A stretch of DNA of 64,000 bases. It comes from Halostella pelagica (GTDB lineage Archaea > Halobacteriota > Halobacteria > Halobacteriales > Natronoarchaeaceae). A program made the position numbers and the translations under genes. Positions within the stretch are counted from its first letter, which is position 1. The number at the start of each line of letters is the position of its first letter. Under the pieces are notes generated by a model, which was given only the letters and a program-made list of their open reading frames with translations, did no database searches and had not been told where the DNA came from. The DNA is taken from positions 248,001 to 312,000 of the forward strand of contig CP040678.1 in NCBI GenBank assembly GCA_005954745.1. Reading direction: 5' to 3'. Positions 31,895-41,009 of the stretch are shown here, piece by piece.

Positions 31895-32554
31895 GTGGGT
31901 TGGTAGCACGCCACAATTCAAGAATCTACCGAGGGGTGCTAAAACGGTAATGTCGCCACAGTTGAACATCTGCTGCTGGGTATCACACGCTTCGAGGACG
32001 ACACGTGGTCAGGGGATGCGTTCGGATTGTTGCTTCTACAGTTCCGATTCGTTCGCAAGTCCATCCCGCTGGCTCCGTGCGGCTCTTCTGTCACGGTAAC
32101 TGAACTCGTCGGGAGATCTCCTCTGTATCCATCAGACGGTTTCTATCGACGTTGTAGTCGTCAGCACTGTCTGCGGGGCTCGGAGAGTGTCACTTCGGCC
32201 TTTTGAGCGACCCCTTTCATCACGGGTTCGCTGGGCCGTTTCCGTCGGATACGTGAGCGGACGAACGCTCCACCGTCCGCGACCAAACTGGCGCTATGGG
32301 TCTGATCAGTGACTGCACCGATCGCGTCCGGTGTGTTCACGCCGTAATCGACGAAGACACCGCGAACGGATTAGACGGGATAACACGAAGCGTCGGCTCC
32401 GAGAACGTTCGAGTGGAGACCAGACTCCGGAGAGGTATGATCGATGTCGGCAACGAAACAGGAGAAGCAACTTGGTGTCGTCGAACTACCCACTGACTGA
32501 TACGGCCTGCCCAACAACAGTTCAACACACAATTGAGGTGAGCATATCCACAAG
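31895..32554. other. Long gap between the divergent regulator paralogs
   Basis: 660 bases with no convincing gene; a plus frame at 32296-32496 has no recognisable motif. AT-rich patches occur near 31900-31960 and 32490-32545 and probably hold the two promoters. This may be decayed coding sequence. Confidence 0.4.
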
Positions 32555-33379
32555 ATGAGCGCTCGAACCCGGAAAACGCACGATTCGAGTACCCCATTCG
32601 ACGATGTCGAGTTTCTCGCGCGGTCGGCCCACCGCGTGACCGCACTCAACGCCCTGGATAGATGTCCGCACAGTCGAGCCGACCTTCTGGAGATCACGGG
32701 CGTGTCGCAGTCTACGATCGGGCGGACGCTACGCGAATTCGAAGACCGTCGATGGATTCGCAGAGACGGACGACATTACGAGGCGACGCAACTGGGTTCG
32801 TTCGTCGCGGTGGGGCTGCAGGAGCTGCTCGACCGGCTCGAAACGGAGCAGACGCTCCGCGACAGCTGGCACTGGCTCCCGACTGACGCGAGCGGATTCA
32901 CCGTCGAGATGTGGGCGGACGCAGTCGTAACGACTGCCGAGTCGGACGACCCATACCGGCCGGTGAACCGCTTCCTGTCTCTCCTTCGGGAGACCGAGCG
33001 CTTCCAGTTCGTCGGGTTCGAAATCGCCCTGCTGGAACCATGTCTGGACGAACTCTGTCAGCGGATCCGCAACGGCATGGACACGGAGATAATCGACCCA
33101 CCGAATGTTGTCGAATACGTCCGCTCGCACTACCCGGAACAAGCGGCCAGAGTGCTGGAGAGCGACAATTTCACTCTCCGAATACACGACGACTTACCGT
33201 CCTACGGGGTCGGTATCTTCGACGACCGTGTCGCCATTAGCGGCTACGATCCCGACAGCGGAACGGTGCGGGTGCTGATCGATTCCGATGCCGCCGTGGC
33301 ACGCGACTGGGCGGAATCGATCTACAGGTCGTACCGACGCGAAAACCAAACGCTCGCGCTCGAAACGTCCACGGGGTAA
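32555..33379 (+). CDS. Winged-helix transcriptional regulator (paralog 2)
   Basis: The 274-aa product has a winged helix at about residues 15-85: FLARSAHRVTALNALDRCPH, SRADLLEITGVSQSTIGRTLREFEDRRWI and a wing. The C-terminal domain aligns with paralog 1 (WHWLPTDASGF, IHDDLPSYGVGIFDDRVAISG compared with ICEEIPISVGIVDGTVGINL). Both genes therefore come from one duplication and are transcribed away from each other. No catalytic residues are visible. The ATG at 32555 is chosen because the HTH begins about 15 residues later. Confidence 0.86.
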   Translation: MSARTRKTHDSSTPFDDVEFLARSAHRVTALNALDRCPHSRADLLEITGVSQSTIGRTLREFEDRRWIRRDGRHYEATQLGSFVAVGLQELLDRLETEQTLRDSWHWLPTDASGFTVEMWADAVVTTAESDDPYRPVNRFLSLLRETERFQFVGFEIALLEPCLDELCQRIRNGMDTEIIDPPNVVEYVRSHYPEQAARVLESDNFTLRIHDDLPSYGVGIFDDRVAISGYDPDSGTVRVLIDSDAAVARDWAESIYRSYRRENQTLALETSTG

Positions 33380-33611
33380 CGGGTTCCGTGAGCGACGCTG
33401 GGCCGTACAGCCCAGCCGTATGCCGGATCTGCCTTTGGCCCTCTGTCCGAAAGGGCTCCGGTGACGGTACAAGTCGGGTCCCGGACCGCGTCCCAATCGC
33501 AGCCAGTGACCAGTTTTCATCGGCTGCAAGAACGGCGGTGAGTAGTGGACTTTCGGTCGATAGCTACCTTATCCTCGCCCTCGTGTCGTCTCTTGCGGAG
33601 GACGATACACT

Positions 33612-33785
33612 ATGGCTGATGCACACCGACTCGACTGCGAGAACGAAGCCGCCGATTGTCGCTTCATCATCCAATCGGAAAACGAAGCGGAAGCCATCGA
33701 ACTGGCCAAGAACCACATGCGAGACGACCACGGACAGGAGTACACCGACGACGAACTACGGGAGGAACACCTCCAAGCCGTGTAG
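33612..33785 (+). CDS. DUF1059 small protein
   Basis: The 57-aa frame begins MADAHRLDCENEAADCRFII and contains an EAEAIELAKNHMRDDHG segment. The spacing of two Cys, then Glu-rich helix and HxxxxHG-like end (KNHMRDDHGQEY) fits the DUF1059 family of small putative metal-binding proteins. It is followed after four bases by a membrane-protein gene on the same strand. The function of the family is unknown. Confidence 0.75.
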   Translation: MADAHRLDCENEAADCRFIIQSENEAEAIELAKNHMRDDHGQEYTDDELREEHLQAV

Positions 33786-33789
33786 ACCA

Positions 33790-34287
33790 ATGGCGTCAAC
33801 TGAACAGACGGTCAGGGACGAACCGGCCGAGGTCGAACACAACGCGAAGCTCCGGAACGGGTCCGTACTGATGACGCTCGCCGGCGTGGCGTTCATCGGC
33901 TACGGAGTCGTGTTTCTGGTGCTGAATTTCGTCGGGAGCGGCTTCGAAATCGGAGTGAGTACGCTCGGCGGGACGACTCCGGAGGACCTGAACCCAACCG
34001 TCGCCTACTACATCAGTCACCTACACGTCGCCACGGCAGCGTTCATCATCTCGACGGGTATCGCCGTCGCGGGCCTGTCGTGGTACGGAATCCGCCAGCG
34101 GCTCAGATGGGCGTTGGCCACCGCAGTCGTGACTGCCGTCGTCGGCCTGGCCCTTGCGTTACCGATGCACTGGACCGGGGATGCGTTCGCCCACGACTGG
34201 GTAACGCATCTCGCCCCGATCTATCTGGCGACGCTGGTCTTCGTCGTCGGTGCAGTCCTGTCGTACCAGGGGATGCACGCGTCGTAG
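33790..34287 (+). CDS. Small four-helix membrane protein
   Basis: The product has 165 aa with four hydrophobic segments (about residues 26-47, 76-97, 103-122 and 138-158). After an acidic N-terminus comes SVLMTLAGVAFIGYGVVFLV. His residues occur in or near the helices (SHLHVATAAF and LPMHWTGDAFAHDWVTHL), which could bind heme or metal, but no family is recognised. It lies four bases after the DUF1059 gene and probably shares its transcript. Confidence 0.72.
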   Translation: MASTEQTVRDEPAEVEHNAKLRNGSVLMTLAGVAFIGYGVVFLVLNFVGSGFEIGVSTLGGTTPEDLNPTVAYYISHLHVATAAFIISTGIAVAGLSWYGIRQRLRWALATAVVTAVVGLALALPMHWTGDAFAHDWVTHLAPIYLATLVFVVGAVLSYQGMHAS

Positions 34288-34333
34288 CCACCGCGACACG
34301 ATATTTTTCATGATACAAGATGCGACGGTGATC

Positions 34334-34504
34334 ATGCATGTGGGCGACACACAGCTACCCTTCTCGGAATATCTGTATCGGGTCGTCCTGCATCTACTTG
34401 CATTCGCTGCGGTCGCTGTCAGTACCCGATTGTGGGTCGGTGTAATCGATAGGATGACGACGGAGCCCGCATCCGGAGCGGATTTTGAAGAACGCGACAG
34501 CTGA
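34334..34504 (+). CDS. Small single-helix membrane protein, 56 aa
   Basis: From ATG 34334 the product is MHVGDTQLPFSEYLYRVVLH followed by a hydrophobic stretch LLAFAAVAVSTRLWVGVI and an acidic tail. An ATATTTTT box at 34301-34308 is 26-33 bases upstream, which favours this start over ATG 34310. Function unknown. Confidence 0.55.
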   Translation: MHVGDTQLPFSEYLYRVVLHLLAFAAVAVSTRLWVGVIDRMTTEPASGADFEERDS

Positions 34505-34653
34505 GACGAGAAAAGTTCCTCGGCCTCACCGGATCGTAGGCGCTGAAGATCGAATACCGCCCTGCATTCGTCGGTGCGTCCAGTAGCGCGACTCCGTCCG
34601 GGACAGCATAAACAAGAACCTATTCGCTTCCCGATGCGCGTACCCTTCAGTAG

Positions 34654-35457
34654 TTATTCGCTTCCCGACCGCTCGCCCTCGTAGTCGTCGAGCCAGCCGC
34701 TGACGGTCTGTTGTAGCGCACCGGTCGTACTTCCGAGATTGAGGATCTGGTAGCCGTTCGACGCTTTTTCGTTCACGTCGTCCATCCCGAAGCCGAGGCC
34801 GCCGACGGGGACGTCCGCGTCGACGGCTCTTGAACGGACCGTCTCGACGGCGTCCTGCACGTCGGGGTGGTCGACCTCGCCCGGGTGTCCGAGCGACACT
34901 GAGAGGTCGAGCGGGCCGATGAAGACGAATCCCAGTTCCGGAACGGCAAGGATTTCGTCCAGGTTCTCGACCGATTCCCGGTTCTCGATCGTCACGCCCA
35001 CGAGCGTTTCGCGGTCCTCGGTTTCGACGTAGTCGTCGGCGAGCCCCCAACGCCGTGCGCGCGGAGCAGCCAGACCGCGGTCGCCTGCGCCGTCGTCGTA
35101 CCGGAACCGCGCGGACCGGACCGCCTCGCGGACCTCCGCCGCCGTCTCCACGCGCGGGAGAAACACGTTTCTGACGCCGAGATCCAGCGCCTTCCGGACC
35201 AGCGTCGGGTCGGTGTCGGGAAGTCGGACCAGTGCTTCGACGCCCGTCCGCTCGGCCGCGCGCAGAAGATCCTCGACCGTTCCCGCGTCCCACGGATCCG
35301 GGCCGCCGTGTTCGAAGTCGAGCCAGACGAAGTCGAGCCCGAGTTCGCCGTAAAACTCCACGAGCGATGGACTGTACGTGTTGTCGAGCAGGCCCACTGC
35401 GACTTCCCCATCGTTCAGCGTCGCTGCGAGGTCGTTTGTCGGTTGTGCGTTCCCCAT
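34654..35457 (-). CDS. HpcH/HpaI-family aldolase
   Basis: The product has 267 aa and the (beta/alpha)8 layout of class II 2-oxo-acid aldolases. Landmarks are GLLDNTYSPSLVEFYGELGL, FVWLDFEHGG, ALVRLPDTDPTLVRKALDLG, GVRNVFLPRVETAAEV (with a metal-binding Glu) and FIGPLDLSVSLG (metal-binding Asp). Members cleave 4-hydroxy-2-oxo acids such as 4-hydroxy-2-oxoheptanedioate, 2-keto-3-deoxy acids or garosamine-type substrates. The usual RxxxYG-type segment appears as RARRWGLADDYVE. The specific substrate is not predictable. The ATG at 35457 fits the family start. Confidence 0.87.
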   Translation of the reverse strand: MGNAQPTNDLAATLNDGEVAVGLLDNTYSPSLVEFYGELGLDFVWLDFEHGGPDPWDAGTVEDLLRAAERTGVEALVRLPDTDPTLVRKALDLGVRNVFLPRVETAAEVREAVRSARFRYDDGAGDRGLAAPRARRWGLADDYVETEDRETLVGVTIENRESVENLDEILAVPELGFVFIGPLDLSVSLGHPGEVDHPDVQDAVETVRSRAVDADVPVGGLGFGMDDVNEKASNGYQILNLGSTTGALQQTVSGWLDDYEGERSGSE

Positions 35458-35575
35458 GGACCGACGACACTCCCGGTTTCGATAAACGTAGTGGAGCCGG
35501 TCCGTGTTGTCAGTTCTCAGGATGCACAGAGGTCGCTCTCGCGTCGACTGGGGGAGCGTGTCGACACCCGAGCGC

Positions 35576-35935
35576 CTATTCGGTGACTTCCATACAGGCC
35601 TCGTGAACGATCTCGTTGTTCTCATCGGGCCGCCGCGACTGCCCCGGGACTATCGGTTCGCCACAGGCCGAACAGCGTAGCTCCACGTCCTCGCTGTCCG
35701 TTTCGATACCGATCTCCGCTTCCAGCCCTTCAGATTCACTCGTCGCTGTATATCCGACTGCGACCGCTCCGACGCCCGCAAGCGTCCCGGTCAATCGCTT
35801 CCCCTTCCGAAACGACCTGAGCGCTACGGCACCAAGAACGACAGTGAGAAGTGTCCGAGCCAGCCGGTCACGATCTTCGATCTCCTTGCTCAACTCCATA
35901 TCTCGTAGATCGGGCTCCGTGTCCTTGAAGTTCAT
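35576..35935 (-). CDS. Membrane-associated zinc-ribbon protein
   Basis: The 119-aa product has an acidic N-terminus, two weak hydrophobic stretches (LARTLLTVVLGAVALRSF and TGTLAGVGAVAVGYTA, about residues 25-62), and a C-terminal half-ribbon with CSACGEPI then HEACME, that is CxxC plus HxxC. It may tether a zinc ribbon to the membrane. It is a conserved type in haloarchaea, with no known function. It lies upstream of the aldolase on the same strand. Confidence 0.68.
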   Translation of the reverse strand: MNFKDTEPDLRDMELSKEIEDRDRLARTLLTVVLGAVALRSFRKGKRLTGTLAGVGAVAVGYTATSESEGLEAEIGIETDSEDVELRCSACGEPIVPGQSRRPDENNEIVHEACMEVTE

Positions 35936-36155
35936 TCATCCTGGTCGATACGCGAGATCCGCGCAAGTGGCGGAGACGACGGTTCGCGTTTCCGGGCGTC
36001 CGGCCACGAGCGTCGGCAGAAACCGGTCCGCGTGAGAAAGCGGAACTAGATCTGCCGGCGGAACGCGCGCAGTTCAGCGTACGCGGCGTCGTACTCGTCG
36101 TCGACGTCGGACATATCGGGCGTTCGACCGGCCGGACCAAAGCCCTGCTTCCCGA

Positions 36156-37388
36156 TCACTTCTCCCCGTTTCGGTCGCCGAACCACAGGGTCAGCGGCGT
36201 CGCCGTCGACCCGTGAGCGACTATCGACCCGGCGACGATCAGGCTCGTGACGTCCCACACTGACCGATGTCCGGTGTGTCGAACGGCGAGGGTCGCATAG
36301 AAGACGGCGGCGACGCCGATAGGGCCGAACCAGCCGACGAACGCGGCATCGCGTCGACCGTCGAGCGGGTCCAACCACCGGCACAGCGCGAAGACCATCG
36401 GTAGCCGCCTGAATAGGAGGACGGCGACGACGAGTACGAGGCCGGACGCGCCCAGCGACTCCCACGCGGCCCAGGGTACGGCCATCCCGAAGAGCACGAA
36501 CACGGGGACGGTGAACAGTTGATTGACGACTTCCTGAAACCGCTGTCCCTCGATCTCGTCGGCCGGGTCGACAAGGACGCTGTAGATGTACCCGGCTGCA
36601 AACACCGCGAGGATACCGTCGCTCCCGAGCAGTTTCACCGTTCCAAGTACGGCGAACGTGAGCCCGACGGTCACCGTGAGCAACGACGTGTCGTCCAGGT
36701 ACTCCTGCTCACTCGTCCAGCGTTCTACCGCGCCCGCGACGCCTCCGACGAGGACACCGATCACCACTGCACCGGCGACTTCCCAGAGCAACGTCTCGGT
36801 CAGCCAGCCGACGGCTACCGTCTCGGCCGGGTGCGACAGGGCGAAGATGGCGAGAAAGACGAAGGGGTACGCACCGCCGTCGTTGGCTCCCGCTTCGCCC
36901 GACAGGAAGTTCCGGACGGTTTTCGGGATGTTCTCCGCGGCTGTCCCGCCGGTGACGATGGTGTTCGCGATAACGGGGTCCGTCGGCGTCACGGCCGCGC
37001 CGACGAGGAGCGAGACCCACAGCGGCAGGTCGAGTACGAAATAGGTCAGCAGTCCGCTCGTGAGCCACATGAACGTCATTCCGACGACGAGTATCGTTCC
37101 GAGCGACCGCGCCTGCCGCCGGAAGTAGTCGTCGGGGATGCGCAACGCGATGCTCATCACGGCTATCGCCACGGTGAATCGCGCGAACTGCTCGAGTATC
37201 GCCAACGGATCGCCGAACCGGGCGAGAGTCAGGAGGTCGAATCCCTGCGGTCCGACCGCGACCCCGACCAGCGTGGCAGCCATCGGAGCCGAGAGGACGT
37301 ACACCCTACTCTGTAACATCCCAGAAAACAGGCCGAGTACCAGTGCCAGACCCCCGATAACCGTCAGTCCGACGTTCAACGCCTCCAT
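36156..37388 (-). CDS. Cation/proton antiporter (CPA1/NhaP-type)
   Basis: The 410-aa product has 11-12 hydrophobic helices. It carries the CPA1 ion-binding elements GAAVTPTDPVIANTIV (helix 4-5 unwound region, Asp) and FLSGEAGANDGGAYPF (the Asn-Asp pair of electroneutral Na+/H+ exchangers). Further conserved elements are SDGILAVFAAGYIYS and WFGPIGVAAVFYATLA. It extrudes Na+ and is expected in a halophile. No C-terminal regulatory domain is present. It is a single gene with its own promoter. Confidence 0.9.
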   Translation of the reverse strand: MEALNVGLTVIGGLALVLGLFSGMLQSRVYVLSAPMAATLVGVAVGPQGFDLLTLARFGDPLAILEQFARFTVAIAVMSIALRIPDDYFRRQARSLGTILVVGMTFMWLTSGLLTYFVLDLPLWVSLLVGAAVTPTDPVIANTIVTGGTAAENIPKTVRNFLSGEAGANDGGAYPFVFLAIFALSHPAETVAVGWLTETLLWEVAGAVVIGVLVGGVAGAVERWTSEQEYLDDTSLLTVTVGLTFAVLGTVKLLGSDGILAVFAAGYIYSVLVDPADEIEGQRFQEVVNQLFTVPVFVLFGMAVPWAAWESLGASGLVLVVAVLLFRRLPMVFALCRWLDPLDGRRDAAFVGWFGPIGVAAVFYATLAVRHTGHRSVWDVTSLIVAGSIVAHGSTATPLTLWFGDRNGEK

Positions 37389-37444
37389 CGTCCGTGTTTC
37401 GCCGTTCAGTGACTAAACGGTCCGTGTGGTTCGCTCCAGTGCCG

Positions 37445-37738
37445 CTACGCGCCGAGCCAGGACCCGGTAGACACTTCTTTGCCGCGGTCCCGGCAGATGT
37501 CGGCACCTTTCTGTCGCACCTCCCGCGCACGCGGCAACTGCTTTTCGTCCCGGATCGTCGCCTCGATCCAGTCGGCGAGTTCGCGCGCCGCGTCATCGCC
37601 GGCGATCGCTCGCGCTTCGCGGAGCGCCTTCTTGTACGCCTGTCGTCGGTGGTCGTACTGCGACTTCCGCCTGGCGGCTTCGGTGAGCGCCCCGTCTTTC
37701 GCGGCGTCTATCTCCCGAAGTGCGTCGTTTACGTCCAT
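37445..37738 (-). CDS. Small helical haloarchaeal protein
   Basis: The 97-aa product (MDVNDALREIDAAKDGALTE at the start) is almost entirely charged helix, ending GADICRDRGKEVSTGSWLGA. The pattern recalls a conserved haloarchaeal family without an assigned function. It may form a coiled coil. It is divergent from msrB, with about 100 bases between them. The ATG at 37738 is preferred because the upstream extension is not protein-like. Confidence 0.65.
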   Translation of the reverse strand: MDVNDALREIDAAKDGALTEAARRKSQYDHRRQAYKKALREARAIAGDDAARELADWIEATIRDEKQLPRAREVRQKGADICRDRGKEVSTGSWLGA

Positions 37739-37842
37739 GTCCGACTGTTCGACGCGAACCGGCAAAAACGCACACCGCGTGGTCGTGTCTGGCCGCGGAG
37801 ACCGGCACAACACCCATGTCTTCAGGGACCCTACGCACGAGC

Positions 37843-38256
37843 ATGCCGAACGACACAGCGTCCGACGACCTGCCGGACTCCGAGGCGGAGTGGCGCGAAC
37901 GACTGACCGACGAGGAGTACGAGATGCTCCGAGAGGGCGGGACCGAACCGCGCGGAAGCGGCGAGTACCTCGACCAGAAAGCGGACGGGACGTACGCCTG
38001 TGCCGGGTGCGGTGCCGACCTGTTCGACTCGGAGACGAAATACGAGTCCGGGTCCGGGTGGCCGAGCTTCTGGGACGCCGTCGACGACGACCGTATCGAG
38101 TCCCGTCCCGACACCAGTCTCGGCATGGAGCGGACCGAAATCGTCTGCGCTCGCTGCGGTGGCCATCTGGGCCACGTCTTCGACGACGGGCCGGACCCGA
38201 CCGGAAAGCGCTACTGCGTCAACTCCGCTTCGCTTGACTTCGACGGCGATCAGTAA
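37843..38256 (+). CDS. msrB: Peptide-methionine (R)-S-oxide reductase
   Basis: MsrB reduces methionine-R-sulfoxide in proteins. The 137-aa product has the structural zinc Cys pairs YACAGCGADLF (Cys53, Cys56) and VCARCGGHLG (Cys102, Cys105). The substrate-binding SGSGWPSFW and the catalytic GKRYCVNSASLDF (Cys125) are present. No second resolving Cys is obvious at the usual position, so recycling may use another route. The ATG at 37843 is chosen because an earlier start would place it far outside the family length. Confidence 0.95.
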   Translation: MPNDTASDDLPDSEAEWRERLTDEEYEMLREGGTEPRGSGEYLDQKADGTYACAGCGADLFDSETKYESGSGWPSFWDAVDDDRIESRPDTSLGMERTEIVCARCGGHLGHVFDDGPDPTGKRYCVNSASLDFDGDQ

Positions 38257-38363
38257 TTCCCGCTTTCACTGTGTAGCCCCGGATTCTCGCCTGCCGGGCC
38301 GGCGATCACTCCCTTGAGTGAGGGGTGCGAATCCATAAGGAAACTCACGGGGGACGATCCCGT

Positions 38364-38573
38364 ATGGATCTTCCCAGCCCGACCGAATCCGGCGGCGTGT
38401 TCCGGTATCTGATGGCGTTCCTGCTGGTCGTCCTCGCTATCCTCCTGCTGTACGCTCTCACGGTCGCGGCGGGACTGCTTCCGCCGCCGACGTGGTTCCC
38501 CGCTCCCGGCACGGAAGGGACCGAGTCGGGGCTGAGAACAGCGGCGCTCGCAGCCGTCACCGGAACCGCCTAA
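38364..38573 (+). CDS. Small single-pass membrane protein
   Basis: The 69-aa product starts MDLPSPTESGGVFRYLMAFL and has one long hydrophobic helix (about residues 13-38) followed by a Pro/Gly-rich tail. It is likely a real small haloarchaeal membrane protein. No function is known. Confidence 0.6.
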   Translation: MDLPSPTESGGVFRYLMAFLLVVLAILLLYALTVAAGLLPPPTWFPAPGTEGTESGLRTAALAAVTGTA

Positions 38574-38608
38574 CGTCTCCGTCCTCTGAATGCGACTCCG
38601 CTGACCGT

Positions 38609-38965
38609 TCACTCTGTGATGTCGAAGTATCGGTCGTAGTGGTTCGCACACCCCGGATTGAACGCAGCGCCGCAGTGCGGACACGCGTCATCGCAGTATA
38701 AATACGCCCGAACGGAAAGCGTCGTCCCGCAAGCGCCGCACAGAACCGCCGCCTCGTCGAACGCGTCGCGCGGCCACCGCTCGATATCGTGGTCGGCGAC
38801 CGCCTCGTGGCAGCGGAAACAGGGGTAGTACGCGCCGCAGCAGGCGAACTGTAGCGCGACCACGTCTCTCGGGCCGTCGTAATGGACACACCGTGTCTCG
38901 TGGTCCACTTCGACGCCGCGGACTGTCTCACGGCCGACTGTAACCGACACTTCTCGCTGCGTCAC
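38609..38965 (-). CDS. CHY zinc-finger protein
   Basis: The product has 118 aa. It shows the CHY-finger order: ETRCVHYDGPRDVVALQFAC, then CCGAYYPCFRCHEAVADHD, a tryptophan-rich WPRDAFDEAAVLCGACG, and a terminal ACPHCGAAFNPGCANHYDRYF. Conserved Cys and His residues can bind three zinc ions. Stand-alone CHY proteins in bacteria and archaea have no settled function (in eukaryotes the domain is in ubiquitin ligases and chaperone-like proteins). Confidence 0.9.
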   Translation of the reverse strand: MTQREVSVTVGRETVRGVEVDHETRCVHYDGPRDVVALQFACCGAYYPCFRCHEAVADHDIERWPRDAFDEAAVLCGACGTTLSVRAYLYCDDACPHCGAAFNPGCANHYDRYFDITE

Positions 38966-39016
38966 GGTTGTGATCCCCTGCCCATCGCGTGCTCGGTCAC
39001 GGTCGTAAACTCTCCG

Positions 39017-39616
39017 TCATTCCGTGCGCGGACAGTCGTAGGTATCGCGGACCGTGTCGGCAAGCAGTCCGCCTTTCTCTATCGTGAGGTAGACGATGAC
39101 GAACGGGTCTGCGGCGGGGCGGATGACGAACACCTCGAACGGCCGTTCCTCGCCGTCAGCGAGGCGGTCGATCAGTGGTTCGAGCGGTCGCATTCCGTCC
39201 CGAAACTCGCCGAACAGGTCGCGTTCGCCGCCCTGTTCGGCGAACGTGTAGACGACGCCGTTCGCCTCGCCGTCCGTGCTGTAGGTCACGTCCGCGTTCA
39301 TCCCGGCACCGTCCGCGCGGGCGTCCCGCCAGGTCTCCTGGGCGGCGTCGAAGACAGTGTCCGCACCGTCGACGAACTCGATCACCGTCCGGTCCAGTAC
39401 GTCGATGTCGGCCACCCGTGGAGTCTCGTCTTCCCACGCTATCGTGGCGTCGATCCGATAGCCCGGTTCGAGTTCGTCGACCGCGGACTGGGCGTCGCCG
39501 TGGCCCGTCTTCGACACGTAGGTCGGGTCCATCGTATCCACGTCGAGAAACAGCCACTCGTCGCCCTCTCGCGTCCCCTCAAGCACCCGGAACCGCCCGC
39601 TCGTACTCGGTTGCAC
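39017..39616 (-). CDS. DUF6663-like haloarchaeal protein
   Basis: The 199-aa acidic product begins MQPSTSGRFRVLEGTREGDE and ends with the stretch FVIVYLTIEKGGLLADTVRD followed by TYDCPR, which I recognise as the conserved end of the DUF6663 family. A conserved middle reads MNADVTYSTDGEANGVVYTF. No enzyme motif is apparent. The start ATG matches the family N-terminus. Confidence 0.78.
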   Translation of the reverse strand: MQPSTSGRFRVLEGTREGDEWLFLDVDTMDPTYVSKTGHGDAQSAVDELEPGYRIDATIAWEDETPRVADIDVLDRTVIEFVDGADTVFDAAQETWRDARADGAGMNADVTYSTDGEANGVVYTFAEQGGERDLFGEFRDGMRPLEPLIDRLADGEERPFEVFVIRPAADPFVIVYLTIEKGGLLADTVRDTYDCPRTE

Positions 39617-39800
39617 GTCGGATGGTTGTCGTCCGTCTCCTAAAGACTCGTCGCGTCGGCTCCCGAGCCGAGTAAACTGCAGACAACTCAGACTCTATTT
39701 ATTTATTTTCCTTCCATAATCCGGGGATATGTCTCCTTCCTTCAAGACATATAATCACACGGAATCGATCATTGGTGTATTAATTCACTGCAACATAGGC

Positions 39801-39809
39801 TCTTATACT
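39801..39809 (+). promoter_or_regulatory. TATA-like box for the 39838 gene
   Basis: TCTTATACT lies 29-37 bases before the ATG at 39838 in an AT-rich intergenic stretch (39680-39830). Confidence 0.45.
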
Positions 39810-39837
39810 ATCACGTTGCACTCGTAGACGAGACAAA

Positions 39838-40068
39838 ATGAGCACGCAACAGGCTTTCCAGAGCAGATCCGTTCAGTCGATCCCCGCCGAACTCGATTCG
39901 CCCCGCGCGAAACTCGTCTACCTTCAGCTGTCGGTCACGGGCGAAACGTCTATAGATGACCTCCAGTCCGCACTGGACATGCAGAAGATCACCCTGTTCG
40001 GCATCCTCAATACGCTGACGACCCACGGGTTCGCCGAGAAGCACGGCGACACCGTCGCGCCGGCCTGA
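39838..40068 (+). CDS. Small helix-turn-helix protein
   Basis: The 76-aa product has a single predicted HTH: KLVYLQLSVTGETSIDDLQS, followed by ALDMQKITLFGILNTLTTHG as recognition helix, then a short wing FAEKHGDTVAP. It resembles the DNA-binding domain of TrmB or MarR-type regulators without a ligand-binding part. It probably works as a dimer. The ATG is placed 29-37 bases downstream of a TATA-like box. Confidence 0.75.
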   Translation: MSTQQAFQSRSVQSIPAELDSPRAKLVYLQLSVTGETSIDDLQSALDMQKITLFGILNTLTTHGFAEKHGDTVAPA

Positions 40069-40406
40069 GGGGATCGCAATTCGTTTCGGTATCTCGCCGA
40101 GCGGGGTCGGCAAACACCGGGACACAGTTACAGAAATCCCTATGAGACGCCCGTTCGACACGCGCTGTCGAACGATGTCGTTGACCCGCGAGCGCGAACC
40201 TATTGCCTACTGACGCCCGTTTTTTCCCGTCGCCCCGTACCCGTTCGCGGGACCCCGTTTCCGACCGTACTGCGTCGGTTTCGTCGTTGATACACTGTCG
40301 GACAGCCGTCAGTACTGTTTCGTCAGTCGTCGCGCGCCGAGACCCGTTGACAGTACGGCTTCGAAGGGTTTATTCGCGCGGTCAGCCTCAGTACCCTGTA
40401 ATAACC
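40069..40406. promoter_or_regulatory. Upstream region of the ribosomal protein L10e gene
   Basis: About 340 bases without a supportable gene. A GTTTATTC box near 40368-40375 lies about 32-39 bases before the ATG at 40407 and is the probable promoter. Confidence 0.5.
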
Positions 40407-40937
40407 ATGTCAGACAAGCCAGCCTCGATGTACCGGAACATCGACAAGCCACCGTACACGCGACGCGAGTACATCACCGGCATTCCCGGATCGAAGATCG
40501 CACAGCACAAGATGGGGAACGCCGACACTGACCCCGAGGACTACCCCGTTCAGATCAGCCTCGAAGTCGAGGAAGAGGTCCAACTCCGCCACGGTTCGAT
40601 GGAAGCCGCTCGCCTGTCGGCCAACCGCCACATGCTCAAGGAGGTCGGACAGGAGAACTACAAGATGATCCTGCGGAAGTTCCCCCACCACGTCATCCGG
40701 GAGAACAAGCAGGCGACCGGTGCGGGTGCGGACCGTGTCTCCGACGGGATGCGCCAGGCCTTCGGGAAGATCGTCGGCACCGCCGCCCGTATCCAGAACG
40801 GCGAGCGCATCTTCACCGTCTGGTGCGAGGTCGAGGACGCGGACGTCGCCAAGGAAGCGTTCCGCCGCGCCTACAACAAGATCTCCCCGCCGTGTCGCAT
40901 CGTCGTCGAGCGCGGCGAGGAAGAACTCATCTCGTAG
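40407..40937 (+). CDS. rpl10e: 50S ribosomal protein L16 (L10e family)
   Basis: The 176-aa product begins [20 protein letters not shown], contains the archaeal/eukaryotic L10e elements [38 protein letters not shown] and [16 protein letters not shown], and ends with an acidic tail. L10e is the archaeal counterpart of bacterial L16 and lies near the A-site tRNA on the large subunit. An in-frame start at 40203 can be ignored because the ATG at 40407 gives the full family length. It stands apart from the main ribosomal operons. Confidence 0.96.
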   Translation: MSDKPASMYRNIDKPPYTRREYITGIPGSKIAQHKMGNADTDPEDYPVQISLEVEEEVQLRHGSMEAARLSANRHMLKEVGQENYKMILRKFPHHVIRENKQATGAGADRVSDGMRQAFGKIVGTAARIQNGERIFTVWCEVEDADVAKEAFRRAYNKISPPCRIVVERGEEELIS

Positions 40938-41009
40938 ACGCGACTGTTCGCCGCGGAATCGCGACCCGTTTTCACGCGGTTTTTTCGTCCCGTAGTCGTT
41001 TGTACCGCT

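Noticed and set aside
32296-32496. 66-codon plus frame between the regulator paralogs
   Set aside because: No motif, no promoter at a suitable distance, and codon use is not convincing.
36046-36114. 22-codon minus frame beginning MSDVDDEYDAAYAELRAFRR
   Set aside because: Acidic and plausible in composition, but too short and without other support.
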